A DNA stretch of 64,000 bases, taken from the NCBI RefSeq assembly GCF_028769735.1, contig NC_088170.1:63403085-63467084 (forward strand). The letters are read 5' to 3'. The number at the start of each line of letters is the position of its first letter. Position 1 is the first letter of the stretch. Position numbers and translations under genes: made by a program. This document shows positions 41,507 to 55,308 of this stretch, in pieces. The stretch comes from Zonotrichia leucophrys gambelii. Lineage: Eukaryota > Chordata > Aves > Passeriformes > Passerellidae. Below the pieces are notes generated by a model that was not told the origin of the DNA, made no database searches, and saw nothing but the letters and a program-made list of their open reading frames with translations.

Positions 41507-43150
41507 ACTGCCAGGATCACACACTGCACTGCACAGTGGTGTGGGCTTCACCTACTCATGATCAGCAGGTGCAGCTGTCCTTGTATCACAGGAAGCTAAG
41601 AACCAAGGTGAATAAAAGTTAGAGTATGAGGAGTCCTCTCAAGCTCACCACAGTCAGCTTACTCCAGATGTGTCTCTACAATTTTAAACAACTAAACTGA
41701 ATTAGAATATGCTTAGTCAAATGTATAAAACATACTCTTTCTTACTATGGTGAGTTTCTAAAAATAATTATTAAAAAAACTAAGAATATGCCTTCATGCT
41801 AGTTACTGAATCTTTTATTAGTTTTCTAGGTTTTTACTCCAGTCATGACAAAAAATCTACTTAATGCAATTTCATAATACTTCACATGAGATGAAGCAGG
41901 AAGGTTAGTTAGTTTGCTCATATATTTAACACTACCCCCTTTTCTTAACCTTGAATATTAGCTATTCTAGGCTTCACCTTGCAAAGTACTGCTGGAAATC
42001 ATTTGTGGACATGAGCATGGATTACTTTAAATGCATTATTTCTCTATAATGAGATAGCCTGGGTATCTGGCATTTCAGCTGTCCCATCACACATTTAGCT
42101 TAGCCCATATTTCTTACTTTTTACCCAATCTACCTCTACTGCTCCCAGATGGCATTTTCTGAAGACAACTGTCCTCTATGGCCTAGGTAAAGACTGATGA
42201 GACTATTTTTATTATGACCCAGGAAATTATTCAAATGGAGCTCTCCAGAGGCATATGGTTGGCATTATGAATATTTTACAGAATCATCTCTGAAAATCAG
42301 GCCAATAGCATATACACACGGGGCCAAGTTCCACTCTCACTTCTACCTTGGCAACCACGATGATTTCCCACTTGGCTTTTCTATGCAAGTATTTGTTTGG
42401 CTTATTGCATGCATGTATTTTTTATCTGATTTTCCCCCTTTTCTTCAGCCCTATTTCCCACACTGTTCTATAAAGAAGACAGCTACTGTCAGTGTGGAAT
42501 GATTGCTATTTGGGGGCTGCTGGCTATGTCTCTCTTACCTCATAAATACAGGGAATAGGATGTACACAGGAATGAGGGGAAATGTTCAGAAAATGACGCC
42601 TGGTGTAGCAGTGTCTTTCCTGACTTTCCTGAGGCACTAAAACTGATGCAGAACGTTTACACCACCTTGACCTCAATATTGCCATGAACTCCATGCAGGA
42701 AAGGGCTCTGGGGAACCCACTGGCTCCAGAGAGATGCTACAAAGAGAAAGCATTCCTTGGAACTCCCTTGAGAACTGGGACCTGGAGCAGGGCAAAAATG
42801 GGTCAAAACATTATGTACCTTCTCATCAGGAGATGAGTATGCAAGGGCTGACATTTCTCATTCTGATATTTCTTCTTTCCTACTGATTTTTTTATTCCTT
42901 GGTATATAAATTTTATTTTATCTGTATGATTTCCATGTATAAATTGAAACACTTGGTAATTAATATAATAACACTTCTTAAAAACCCTTCTATATAAGAG
43001 GACTGAGAAAACTCAAGAGTGAAGTTATGATCAGATGTGTGACCTTACAGAGAAGGAAAAATACTTTAAGAATTAACACAGTAGGACATGATAAAATATT
43101 TACAATGTTTTATAAAAGGAAAAAAAACTCTAAAAAAGATTTGTACTTAC

Positions 43151-43213
43151 CACAATATCTTTTCCAGCCCACTTGCACTCATCCCTTCGGGAATGTGATA
43201 CAGGCCAAACAAT
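43151..43213 (-). CDS. SEMA3A: SEMA3A internal coding exon, residues 91-111 equivalent
   Basis: This 63-nt exon encodes exactly 21 residues, IVWPVSHSRRDECKWAGKDI plus a final Val. It begins and ends on codon boundaries (phase 0 on both sides), so it joins cleanly to the exons on either side. The acceptor is a T-rich run ending gtctttag and the donor is GTG|gtaagt, close to consensus. DECKW carries the Cys equivalent to human Cys103, which in this family pairs with the Cys at the start of the next exon, so the two exons together complete a disulfide loop. The Lys equivalent to human Lys108 is present. His-Ser after VS matches chicken collapsin-1 as I recall it, where human has Tyr-Thr. The final residue is Val, where I recall Leu in both human and chicken. 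The exon is shorter than the usual ORF threshold and is recognised from homology and splice sites. Confidence 0.95.
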
Positions 43214-45846
43214 CTAAAGACACAAAACAAAAATCACATTGTGTTATTTCATGCTTCAGCATTCACAAATTGGAGGCCAAATGCTTACAGAGTCCCTTTA
43301 CCCAATTTACCTCTCCCCCCATTCTTTTCCTTATTTCCTTTTTTTCTTTAAATTTGACAACAAAGGAATGAAATATTGGGAGCAAAACCAGCAACAATAC
43401 GTGTCATGGTAAAAACAATCTTGAAGTCTGCATTGTGAATCTCAGCTGTGAATCTCCAGTCCTAATGATAAGAGAGTTGACTCTCCATTGACTGAGTGTT
43501 CTTTTAATCTTTTAAATCTCACCAAATTTAAATGCAATCCCACATTAGAGTCCCAGCATCAGAAATAAAGTGTTTGCCTCTTCTATTAGAGTGTATCTAA
43601 TAGTTCACTCTTTTGCTGGTTCAGTTAATTAAATAATAAAAAACTAGTCATGGTATTTGACAAATATTGCACCATCAAAATAGAAATGTTTATGCTGTTT
43701 CTATAGAGCCACCCTAAAGCAACTAATCCTAAATCTAGGTTTTCTGTAGTGTTTGCTTAGCAGAAAATGGATCTCACCTCATACAGAGAAAATCCAGAGA
43801 CCCTCACAGTCAATTATTCATGTTTCTTTGAAAAGCTTTTAGGAATTACATATAGAATAAAACATGATCTTCCCATAAAATGCCAGGCTATTCATTTGGG
43901 AGCCTCAGATAATGCAATATGAATGGCCTTAAGTCTGGATTACAGTCTTGGTGTTCAATATAGCTTGTTAATAGAGAGCAAAAGGCAAAATATTAAAAAA
44001 AAAGATGGAATGTTAGTGACTGAAGAGGTCAAAGGAGATGTTGCAGATGATATTTGGAAATATAGTTTGCAACATTTTTTAAATTCAAAATTTTCTTAAT
44101 GGAATCCAAACAGCAATCAAACACCATAAGTCTATAAAATAAGGCTGAAAATTTTATGAGCACATTCTCTCTCAGAGGATTCCCACTACTTCCTGTTGCT
44201 ATTCTCAGCTTAAAATGTGCAGATATGTGAAAATTTAAATTTACTAGGTTGAAAAACATTAACCAAACTTCTCAGATATCCCAAAAGGACCAGTTCAAGT
44301 TTAGTTCAAGTTTTGGGCAAAAATCTGAGTATTTTTCAAACCAGTGTATTTCAAGACAGATGTTCTTTCTCCTTAGTCTCACAGTAAAATCTTTTCCTCT
44401 AATTTGATTTAAAAGACAGCTAAGTCAAACTGGTTTTAGTACATTGAAAAATTTGGCTTTTTGAGTTTTGATGTTGCCATCAGCATTTAGACAGAAACCT
44501 GAGGAGTTTTCTTAGGTGGCAGAAGCAATAACTGATGAAGTTTGAGCTCAAGTGTACCACTGGCTGCTTTGTAATTTTGATTGAAGTGTCTTACACGACT
44601 CTCCTCTCTATAATAAACAGATCCCCAAACTCTTAAAGACTTTTGCCTGTTCTTAAATCTACTCTAAATTCTCTAAGTCTGTTGCTAACATACAATTCCA
44701 TGTTACTGACAGCAGTTCTTTATTTAATCTCTTAATATTTGTATACAAAGTCAAACAGTGTTCTAAAAGTATCTGAATATGTAAGTACATAAAATACAAT
44801 CACTCCCATTCTACAGAGCTCTTTTCTGCAATGGAAACACCTTCTTTCCTTTAATTATTCCAGATGTTTTGCACATTAAGCTATTGACCCCTCAGAGAAT
44901 TCAAATAAATAGCTAGTTTCCTTTATAGCTGCTCTAAAGAGAATAGAAAAGAAAATACTCAGTTTTCCTTTTATCCTCTTATCCTTAGAGAATACAAATG
45001 AATAGCCTGTCTTCCCTCTGAACAGAAAACACAAGGTATTTATTGCTATCATCTTAGGAAGCTAATAGTCAAACGGCCAAAAGGTCAGGAACACTAAGAA
45101 AAAAAAATAATCCCTGGGTATTGAAGCAATATATCTCTCATAAAAGGGTACTCTCTGGATTTTAAAATGTGCCATCGAAATACTTAATATACCAAATAAA
45201 ACCTCCATCCCATTGTTTACCTTCTTGACATTTTGTCTTACTAAAGAAAAGGAAAACTTAATTATTTATTTGGATTCCAGCAGAAGAATGACACTAAACT
45301 GCTTGTCAGCTTTTAATTAGTCACCAACTTTCACTGGGAAATTACAATCTCCATCAAGAATGGCAATATTTTATGGACTTGTTATTCTTTTATTAATACT
45401 GGAACTGTTTTGTTTCAAAAGCAGCAGAGCAGAGTGCCTACAAGTGCTGAGTTAAGGAAGAAAAATCAACACTTGGACTCCCAAAAAGATTCTTTTATCT
45501 GCAGACAAATACAGAGCAGTATGGTCTTTCTGTTTAAGCTGTCATAACAGATGCTTGGCTTTTTTAGCAGTTGCCATGTTTGGGAAATAGCTGGATTATT
45601 CACTTATCATTGACTTCTTTTTTTGTAGTCTTATTAAAAAAAATATTGTAGATTATATAGTCAAAGGTCACAGGCTCACTATAAATTTCTTTTCATAGAG
45701 TCAGCAAATATTTTTGTCGTAACAGTACTCCTGGCATCCAAACACTTCCTATATAATTCCAACAGTGCACAACATAGGCTGAGCAATAACAAGTTTTTAA
45801 CATTCAAAGCACATATTTACATTGTACAGAACATGAATGAATGTAC
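43214..45846 (-). other. SEMA3A: SEMA3A intron between the residue 38-90 and 91-111 exons (complete)
   Basis: A complete 2.6 kb phase-0 intron running from gtacat at its 5' end to gtctttag at its 3' end on the minus strand. It is AT-rich. Two similar stretches, around 44898 and 44990, share the pattern GAGAATnCAAATnAATAGC and may be an old local duplication. I see no repeat of a recognised family and no coding potential. Confidence 0.9.
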
Positions 45847-46004
45847 CTTTTGATATTCCTTGATGTTAACCAGGTTGAAAGAAAATATGTGATCCTTTGC
45901 TCCAACGTACAGCCGGCCGCGTTCTTCGTCCAAGAGGAAAGTGTGGTAACTGGAGCTATTAGCTAGTCCATTGAAATTGATTACATTATTGGATTCCAAC
46001 ATTT
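45847..46004 (-). CDS. SEMA3A: SEMA3A internal coding exon, residues 38-90 equivalent (start of sema domain)
   Basis: Read on the minus strand, this exon encodes the last two bases of a split Glu codon followed by 52 residues. They include EMLESNNV, NGLANSSSYH, LLDEER, LYVGAKDHIF and NLVNIKEYQK. These are hallmarks of semaphorin 3A, the secreted axon-repelling ligand that acts through neuropilin-1/plexin-A; they do not fit SEMA3C, 3D or 3E as I know them. The segment forms the entry strands and first blade of the seven-bladed sema beta-propeller. The ANSS sequon, equivalent to human Asn53, is kept. The acceptor is a pyrimidine-rich run ending in ttacag. The donor is AAG|gtacat, a rather weak match to consensus. 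The upstream intron is phase 1 and the downstream intron phase 0. Compared with the human protein as I remember it, Thr47 is Asn and Ser67 is Gly, while Asn81, Glu87 and Tyr88 agree with chicken. This is one exon, not a whole gene; an in-frame Met upstream of it is intronic. Confidence 0.96.
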
Positions 46005-49000
46005 CTGTAAGATAAAGGTTAATACTTCTGTTGTTAATATGGTCAAAGAACATAGAAACTTTTATTTTGACTTGTACAGATATAATTTTAGGAATTTGTG
46101 CTCATGGTGTAGAAACAAGTGAAAACATTATTTATCTGGGCCCCTGAATGTGTTTTTATTTCAAGCACCCAAACTGCTTGTGAGATTCAGCTCTACAAAG
46201 AGGTTGAAACAACAGTGAAATCAATTAAAAACCTGCATGAGCATTTAGGTGGTAAAATTCTATCCATGTAGCTCATCAACTGTTGGACAAAGTTCAATTT
46301 AGTTCAATCAATGAGATTTACAAGGATAAACTTGGGGATAACTGACTGATAACCACATCTAAACACAAAAACTATTTCCAGCAGAAAAAAACATTTTATA
46401 AAGATCTGTAAGTTATGAGAAAAGTGATAAGAATGGCTAACTGATGAGATAAAATAACATGTAGCATCTTTTTTTAAATGTATTATCTCGTGAGCTTTCT
46501 CACACAAGTAGCATGTTGTTCCCTTGCTTGGAAAAAGAATTTAACTAGAGAAAGTACCCTTGCTTCTCTTTAAACTCAAGAGTAATTTTCTAGTTCTGAT
46601 ATTCCTCACAGAGATTTGCATTTGCCATAGACAGCATTTTTTTAAGCACAAGGATCCACGGAATCATCTTAGCTATTCAAACACTAACAAAGTCATATGC
46701 ATTTTTCTGAAAAATGCTTTTACCTTAAGTTATGGACCATAATAGTATAAATATTAATGAGAAATCACTTTCTTTATGCCTATCTATATTCATATTGGGA
46801 CCAAAACCAAACCATCTCTATCATTTTAAGGCATGTCTCCACTAGTAAGTCATCAATAAGAAAGATTCCTGGTGATCACAAATCCTACATGGTTCTAGCC
46901 CTGAGCTTGTGAATGAAGAAGGCAAACACCCAGCTTTAGGAGCAGGAGCAGCTCCATTGATGGAGCCATAAAGACAGATGAGAAAGGAGTGAATACATCA
47001 GCATCCCAAGGGCTGATGGCCAGAGGGCATGGCTTGAGTTTCAGGTATGTAATGTCTGCATCAATTCTGCCACATGTGAAAGGCAAGGATGTATGTAACT
47101 CCTCTGAGACCATATGCCAAATGCCTGCATGTCCAGGATTCACCTAACAGTGCACCTACCTCCTATGGCTTTTCAGTAAGATCACTCCCATTTTCCCCAA
47201 TTCTTCCAACTGACAAGTGAGTAATCCCATATACTGACTGAAATCAAGGAGAAACTGCTGTTAAAAGTTTCTGCCTAATTTTCAACTCATTTCCTCCTTT
47301 TTAACTCATTCTTTTATATGAACAAGGAAGATGTTAGGTGGGGATTTTTTGGACCTAGGTAATAGTGATACTTATGATTTTACAGAATTTCACACCTGCA
47401 GCTTTGTAGCTCTGCAGATGTTAAATCTATTTTTGATGTTCCCTTATACCAGGTGGATTTTGAAGCAGGTTGAAACTCTGCAAAAACATTAGTAGGCAAC
47501 ATTCTCAAGGAAGACAAACACTGTTAGTTGCATACCATTTAAGATAGCTTTTAGCTTTAATATGCTTTGTATTTATTTGGAAAAGCTCTCACTACCACCA
47601 AAAATAGTTAATTCATGTAGCAGTGTAGCAAAGCATCAGAGCAGACACCATATTTTGTTCCTTATTCTACACTTTTTCTCACTAAATATAACTATACATT
47701 TATATCACAAATTGTACCACTCAAGACTGAAGCTCACTTTTTAAAAATTATTTTTCCTTTAAATGTAACAATCAAATTACCTCAAGCAGTCTTGTCAAAA
47801 TAATTCTTATGGCTTCCTGCCAAGTTCTAGAATTTGACTCTATTGTCCTCCAGTTCACTTATTTGCATTTTGTAAGAGACTTTACTAATTCTCTTTACTC
47901 TGTAATGACTGATTCAGATGTTGAATGTCGACTTGCTGAATAGTGAGTGATGTAGATGATTGATTGCTTAACTTGTCTTAAAACTCTCTCTTGGCTAGAA
48001 ATGCTCTGCTGTCATCTGTATCTGATCATTTTTCTTATAATACAGCTGTCAAAAACCTTTGTAATTTTTTCATCTTTGTTGGTTTGAACTCATATACGTA
48101 TGATTCTGCCCTTTGTGACTGCAGCGTAAAGACAAGTGTCTGCTGAAGCCAATGTTACACAAAGGTAAAACTGATAAAAATGAAAATGAGATCAGTTAGG
48201 CACACAGCTACTTGGCTTAAAAGAAGCCTGATATGATTTTGCTAATGTAGAGTTCTAAATATTCACATGTACAGATGGTGATTGATGGTCGGTTTTTTTC
48301 TTTCTAATATTAATGAAAAATGTGAGATCATAGCATTGGAGTCTAAGGTTTATTATGGCCAAGAGTAAATTACATCATCATCTTCACTGTTCATAAGTCT
48401 CCACAGTAAAACTTAAAAGGACCAGGTGTGGCTGTGCAGGGAAATATATAAAGGGGTTTTTTTTTTCTTTTAATTTTCTGTGACTTTCAGAGCATGCAAC
48501 CCAAACACTGCTGGGTTTTTTATGAACATGCAATTTAAAGTCAAACTAAAAGCTAAATTCCATTTCCTTCTCTAAGAATGGGACATTTCTTCTAGGTTTT
48601 AATTCATTATGTGTCATATTGTAACATTACTGACTTTTGCAGATGACAACTGGATTTCTAGGGTCTGTTGCTCAAAAGATTAGGCCTACACATGCTCCAA
48701 ACAGTGAATTTTAAATCACATGACATCAAGTTTCTCCCTGTCAGGGATCAGGTTGAAAATATAGGCTGAGGAGAAAAATGTCCTTTGTGTGTTGATGATT
48801 CTCAGTCACTACTTATTTAGGTAGGTTTGAGCTATATCAAAAGTAGGAGGAGAAATCCTAAATAATTTTTGCAGTTCCTTTGCTGTTGATTCTAACTGAT
48901 ATGTACTCATTCAGTGATGAATTGGCTTTACAGCCCCCTCTGGAAAAGGGTGTTGAAGAGAAAAGCAGTGGCATTTGCACAATCAATACAAATTAAGTAT

Positions 49001-49451
49001 TCCACCTCCTCAAATTCATTAATTTTAAAGTGTTTACTATCCAGTGTCTTCAGTATGCAATGAGTGTCTATTGCTGAGAGAAGGAGCAAAGACAGGGCTC
49101 AATCCCAGAAGGGCACTGGCATCCATCAATTCTACTAAGAGTCCATCACTCATGCTGGCAAGGTTAGTGGATGATCAGTGATAACATAAACCCAAGATTT
49201 ACAACAAAGATTGCATTGTAATGACAAGAGGAAATGATAAATGCATTCAATTAATCAATTAAATTAATACTGTCTACTAGCATAGCCTAAATATTTTCCC
49301 TTTTTTTTTCTTATTATTAAACGTTGGCCTAGCCATGTTCTGTGCAGACAGGTAATGGCTGCCCACTCATAAAGTCTTCTTTTTTTCCTTTTTTACATCC
49401 TCTGTGATCTGTGCAGTTATTTTCATTGCACAGATGTAACATTACTCCACC

Positions 49452-49499
49452 ATTTCTTCAGTAATTTCCCAGAGAATTTCTTCAGTAATTGCCCTGAGA
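49452..49499 (+). repeat. 24-bp tandem duplication
   Basis: Two adjacent 24-base units begin ATTTCTTCAGTAATT and end GAGA, with three mismatches. Confidence 0.9.
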
Positions 49500-50479
49500 T
49501 AATTTTCTCATTTCTTTTTGACACATCCTCAGCTGTAGTCACACCTGTACTTTGAACAGGAATGAATGAGCCCTATACAGTTAACCCCTGCACACTACAA
49601 CTAGCATTGTCTGTGAAATGCTGCATGAGGTAGATTTGAAGTGGGGGTGGTATTTTTAAGGTAAAAGAGGTGTCATTGCTTTTGTTACTGGTGCTTCATT
49701 CCCACATTTATTAAGTGTTGCAGGTGACCAAAACAATTTCAAATGCACCATACCTTAAAAAATAATCATATTATAATGAATGTGATGATCACTGAAACCA
49801 GATGGAGATTAAATTTCTCAGGGTTTGTGGGCTAGATGCCCCTAATAACCACTTCAACTAGCTTTAATTCACATTCCTGACTTACTTTCTCCATCTTAGT
49901 CTCCTTTCCCAGCCAGTGTCCAAGCTTGAAGTATTTGACCTCTTCAAAGTGCTTTTCTGTAGACTCTGCATGGTCTTTTTTCTATTAACTGATGTGTCTG
50001 TTGATCCAGTCTGACTTGTGTCAGAACATTCACTTTGCCAGAGAGAGTTGGCAAATTTACAGAAGAAAACCAGTCCCTAACTCTTGCCTTCCTTTTAATA
50101 CGTGGTTATTTAATTTGCTAATGGAATTGTAACTTAATAGTATATATACACACAGAGGGCCAAATTCCTGCTGTGAAATCCATGGAGATATGCATGCACA
50201 AGGAATGTAGATTTGGTTTATTTTTATCACACTTCTTCATTAAAGAAGAAGCCAGAAAACCACAGCTATAGCTGAGATGAATACAGTCATGCAGATCCTG
50301 AAGTTTGGTTTATCCATGGTTGGTATTCCACTGTAAACCTTGTTTTATGTCTGTGTTCCCTCAGTGGAGTTTGTCAGGAGGAGAACATAACAAAAGAAAA
50401 CCATCTTATTTTTCACTTATCTACTAGGAGGCAAACTATCTTTAATCTTTTTAGCAAGAGGGAGTTTTTCTGTGTAACA

Positions 50480-51020
50480 ACTTAGAAAATTTGCGGGCTT
50501 TGGCCTACGTCCCTGTTACAGACTTCACAACGACACACACCAGCCAAGACTGTTTTTGTTGATCAGGGTCAAAAGGGCACATCAATTTCTCTGAAAACCA
50601 GAGGGAAGGTTTCCTAGTCTCCTCAGCAGGACTCAAATCTGGCCCTGTCCTATTCCTGGTGACTCTGCAGGGAGTGCTGCTCGTCACAACACGCTCCCCA
50701 AGCCGACGAGTGGGCTGCTGGTTGCACAAAACTCCCGGCCTGCATTCCTCTGCCAGCAGCGATAAGATCTCGCTGGAGATCTCCCAGCAGCAGGTAAAAG
50801 ATGAGTCAAGGCCATTATGCCATCAAACAGGGATTTTGCTGAACTGTGAGCAGTGCCTCCCACAACGTCATGCTGGAACATTTCCTTCTTCTCTCGCCAG
50901 GCTTCTACTTTGGCTGCAGAGGATCAGGTGGCCACATGTTTGCACATGCATTTCTTGCTTACACAGATGCATATTGTGCCTGTTCTGTATATCAGCATGT
51001 GCATCTTTCTAAACAATCCC
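50480..51020. other. GC-richer intronic segment with overlapping short frames
   Basis: This has more G, C and CpG than its surroundings, and includes the near-palindrome GCTGGAGATCTCCCAGC. Short open frames overlap on both strands, but none resembles a known protein and none is bounded by convincing splice sites. Its nature is unknown. Confidence 0.45.
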
Positions 51021-54000
51021 AGGTGTAAATTAGTCATTGCTCTTTGAGTAATTATTTGCTGAATTCTTAGATACACACAAGGAAAGGAGTGGGTATTTTA
51101 ACTTCCAACCTCTCCTGCAGCTTCCCCATTTCATTGCTGTGAGTGCAGATGGTGACTTCTGCCCCAGTCAAGCAGTTATGGAAAAGGCAGGGCCTGGCAG
51201 GAAATCAAGAGAGCTTCCTGCAAGGCATGAGCCAGCAGAGCTATGTGGCAAAACCAGCAGTATAAGCATGGAAAATGCACAGAACTTGTTGGGAGCCCAG
51301 TCCCCACCTAGACAAGACAATGGCTGTCATACAGTGACACTTCAGTGGAGTATTTCCATATATAATGGAAAACACCAGTCTGAAATCAGGTGAGCTTGAC
51401 CCCATGCCAGGTCTAATGCTTAGTAAAATGGCCAGTATCCTGGAGGATAACAACTCCTTTCCCCCACCCAGGATTTAACTACTTTACACCACAATTATTT
51501 TCTTTCATTGACTCATCAGACATCACTGGGACCTTAGGATCTAGCCCTTAGTGAGGAGAATGGTTCAGTCCCCCACCCCAATTAAAAATAACTTGCTAAC
51601 AGTTTGTGGTACAATTCAAACTTCTAGAAAACAAAACAAGGAAGACTAATTTAACCTTTTTTTTTTTTTTAGCATTTCACCTGAGGAGGGAGAATAATTG
51701 CAGAAATATTTGGTTTGCAACATCTTTTAGTTTAACTAGAGAGATTATATGTCTCACTAATATTCAAACTGTTCCAATATTTCCAAACTATTTTTACCAG
51801 TTAGTCTTTGATTTCATATTAGGAGCAGAAGAATAGAAACATACAAAATATCAACACCATCCCCTCCAAAAAAAACCCCCAACAACTTATGCTTTCAGAT
51901 AATTTTAGAATTATGCTGCTTGAAAATACCAGAAAGTGATCAGTTTTATCTCAAATGAAACAAAAAACAGGCTTATGAAGTGTATGAGATCACATAGTGC
52001 AGTAAGTGATTTATCCATTTTTAGAAATGTAACATGAAAACTTGTAATCAGCACCTTTGGGTTTTTGCTACACTAGTCACAGAAACTTGAAACTACACAG
52101 CGTTTGTTGTTGATGGCAATTCAGTGTTATTGTAATTTGAATGAGATAAATCACTGGGAGAAAAGGGAGGGTTATCTTATCAGTAATCAAAATACAATTG
52201 GAACAGAGCCCCTCACAGCTGTTCAATCAGTCCCAGCTTTCATCCTCTTCATCTACCTTATCATAACAGTTGCCAATCACCTGGTTTCACTGAACTCTAC
52301 TAAAAGGAGAAAAAAACAGTACCATATTTGTTTTTGAGCAAAACTTCTGCTTCTGAGAGAACACCTAGTTCAGAAACACAGTTCAGGGAATTATTATAGC
52401 TTATCAATTAGAGGTAGCTAGGACAAGATATCAAGTTTTTTGTGCAATCGTGATGTAAACCAAGGATTTTAAATGAAACACTCCTGCCCACCTTTCACTG
52501 CAGCAAAGAAAACTTCAGGGCCAGGAGTATAGTTTGATTAAAACCAGATACCTGGAAGAAGGAATGTTACACCCATGTTTTGTTTCAGTTGCACCAGTAT
52601 AAGCATGGAATCCTTTGACTTCAAAATACTGATGCATATGTTTTTTATACTGTAAAACTGAGAGAAGATTTTAGCTCATTAATGTCAGCACTATTTAACT
52701 ACATGACAGCCCTTAAAGTGTTTTTGGTTTGAGTAATTGAAGGGGTCACATGACATTTCAAAGACATAAAACATTTAGATTTTTAAAACCAACCTGTTTT
52801 CCCTTTATTATTTGTATTATTTGTCCTTTTGGTCTCTGAAAGTGAATCCAGATTATCCCTATGGCTCAGCTGTTTTCTTATAAAACATGAGAAATATTAA
52901 CCTTTTAGCTAAACAAAGACTTGTAAAGCTTGATCTCATACATTTGTAAAATTATTATAACATCTCATATTATGAATTTGGCTTTGTGAGAAAGGTTATG
53001 GCACACATTTAACCATGAACTTCACAAGTATTTAAGCCCAACATTGCCACATAATCACAGACTTACATTACCTATACTACCTATAGCATTTTTTATGTGT
53101 GTGTGATGCATCAGGCAGGAATATATGATGGCAAAAAGAGACCATAATCTCGTTTTACCAAGACATTGTCTGTCTAAGGGAAAATTCATCTGTCTTGAGA
53201 TTTGAGTAGGTAACATCTTTAGCCTCCCATTTGTGCTAGTATAAGAACTGCTCAGGAGAAATAATGGAAGTGATGCATAATAGTAATGAGTACCCAGATC
53301 TTAAGGAGATCTATGACTATCAAGGTTCTTTAAAATGTGGCAATAATACAGCAAAATAATGATCTAATGCAAAGTTTATAAACAGTCTAACTCAAATACT
53401 AAAAACACTGCAAACATATTAACTCAGCCCTCTGAGTTTGCTTAGCCCAATGTGGCACTGCATGACCTGAAATTGCACCATCTGAGCTAGCACAGGTAAA
53501 CAGCCAGCTAAATCCTATTCATTAAATAACTCAGTTATCAGATCTAGTTAGAAGTTAATAAATTTTCAACTCTCTCTGTGATACTTCTGTGAAGTTAAGT
53601 CTCCAGCGAGCAGAACCGGTACTGGTTATCAATTAAGTAAAACTGTGGGTAGCTGTAACTTCAAGGAGTGATTACCTTATCTATAAACAGCACAGGCCTT
53701 GTTTCATTAAATATCATAGCACAGAGGCACAAACAACCTACCATTGCAGGGACTAACACAGACACAGTTGTTCCAAGCAGGAATGAGGTGGGAAGACGGT
53801 CACACCCCATCCTCTGCATGCTCGAGCCACACGTTGGGTCCAAGTGTAGCATGGAGCACAATTCTTACTGACTAGTTTCAAATAAAGCAAGAATTTGTGA
53901 ACTTTTTCTGCCAGAACAAAAGCAAGGCAGGAAAAGAGCTGCTGCTCTCTATAGGCACAGCTACTTGCTGCAGGCTTTGACCATGCTGCACTATAAGTGC

Positions 54001-55065
54001 ACCTGAGTTACCCTGAAACTCACTTACGTACTCACAGCGTCCAACAACACTGGCTAAGAAGCCAGCAAAGATGAATTGATGAATTGATTTTGCTCTTCTT
54101 TAATTGTTACTGGATGAAGTTACATGTTAAATTATTAGGGTGTTTTCTCAGGCAAGCTACTTTAAAGTTAGCTCAAAATACATGACTTTATTTTGTCATA
54201 ATCATGACAATGAAAGTCAGAGATACACAATGCGAAGACAAAATGTCTACATGATGACTTTTGTACAAGTACAATTTGAGAAGTTTTAGGTTTATTTATT
54301 ATTATTATTAAAGTCAGTTCATCTTCCAAAGAATCATTATTTCTGACTAAAAACTCAGACCTAAAACTGTCTGAATAATGCCAGAACCTGTCATGATGTT
54401 TGGGGACTATTACATTAAAAAATTACTTAAATACAATGGTTTTAGAAAATTCCCTTCTGAAAAGGGAACCTCCTAACAACTGAACATGAAAGTCAAAAAC
54501 TCAATCAGTGTCTTTGTGATTTATACACCATGGGCTATTAGGAGTCAAAAGTAACAAAAATGTCCGTATGTGTACTTGAGTTGCAGTTATGATAAAACCC
54601 TTCCTCATGAAAGTTTATTTCTTTCCCAGGACAAAAGTATTAAAGTATTTTTTAACTTTAAATAAATTCTGCTTTCAGGTACTGAATCAATGTACTTCAA
54701 AAATAAGTTAGCTCATTTAGAAGAACTAGCAAATATGAGCTGCTAAGTTTCATGGGGATATCAGAGGAAATTTTTTTAAAGATTGGTGGCTCTATTTTCA
54801 AGTGTGATTTTGCTGTTTGACAAGCAAGCTACCATTGACTCTTGGAAAGACTAATGGGGTAGGTCTGTAAAGAATTTAGATGTCAAAATTGAGACAGTGT
54901 AAGAATGAGGGTGACCTGCAGAGGGTGAGCCATCAGTGAGTGAGTGTCAGTGCTTTCACTAGCTTAACAGGCTGCAAGGGAGATTGTCTCTGCAGCTTCA
55001 GACACTGGGATGGAGGAAATCCAACAGAGATAGATTTGATCTGAAATTAAATGAGCTCTAAACTG

Positions 55066-55308
55066 ATGGCAGGCAGGTTTAGATTTGATAGGAGCAAGAA
55101 ACTCTTTGCTATGAAGGTGGTGAGACACAGGTTGCACAGAGAAGATGTGGATGACCCATCCCTGAAACTGGTCAAGGCCACACTGGATGGGGCTTTGAGC
55201 AATCTGGTCTAGTGCAAGGTGCTCCTGCTCACAGCAAGGTGTCCCATACTCTTGGAACTAGATGCTCTACAAGGTCTTTTTCAACATAAACCATTCTATG
55301 TTTCTATA
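55066..55308 (+). mobile_element. Avian CR1 LINE 3' end fragment, longer copy
   Basis: About 240 bp of CR1 3' end. It runs from GGCAGGCAGGTTTAGATTTG through GGTGGTGAGACACAGGTTGC, ACCCATCCCTG, GGATGGGGCTTTGAGCAATC, TGGTCTAGTGCAAGGTG and TTGGAACTAGATG to a tail containing ACCATTCTATG and TTTCTAT. The order of these blocks matches avian CR1 consensus throughout. It retains about twice as much upstream sequence as the copy near 12.1 kb but shows scattered substitutions, so it is old and inactive. The left border is approximate; the sequence just upstream (54900-55060) could be more decayed CR1 but I cannot show it. Confidence 0.88.

Noticed and set aside
45817..46053. The 78-codon ATG-to-stop frame around the first SEMA3A exon as a stand-alone small gene
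   Set aside because: Only 45847-46004 is homologous to semaphorin 3A. The frame ends are intronic and the exon boundaries are set by acceptor and donor sites.
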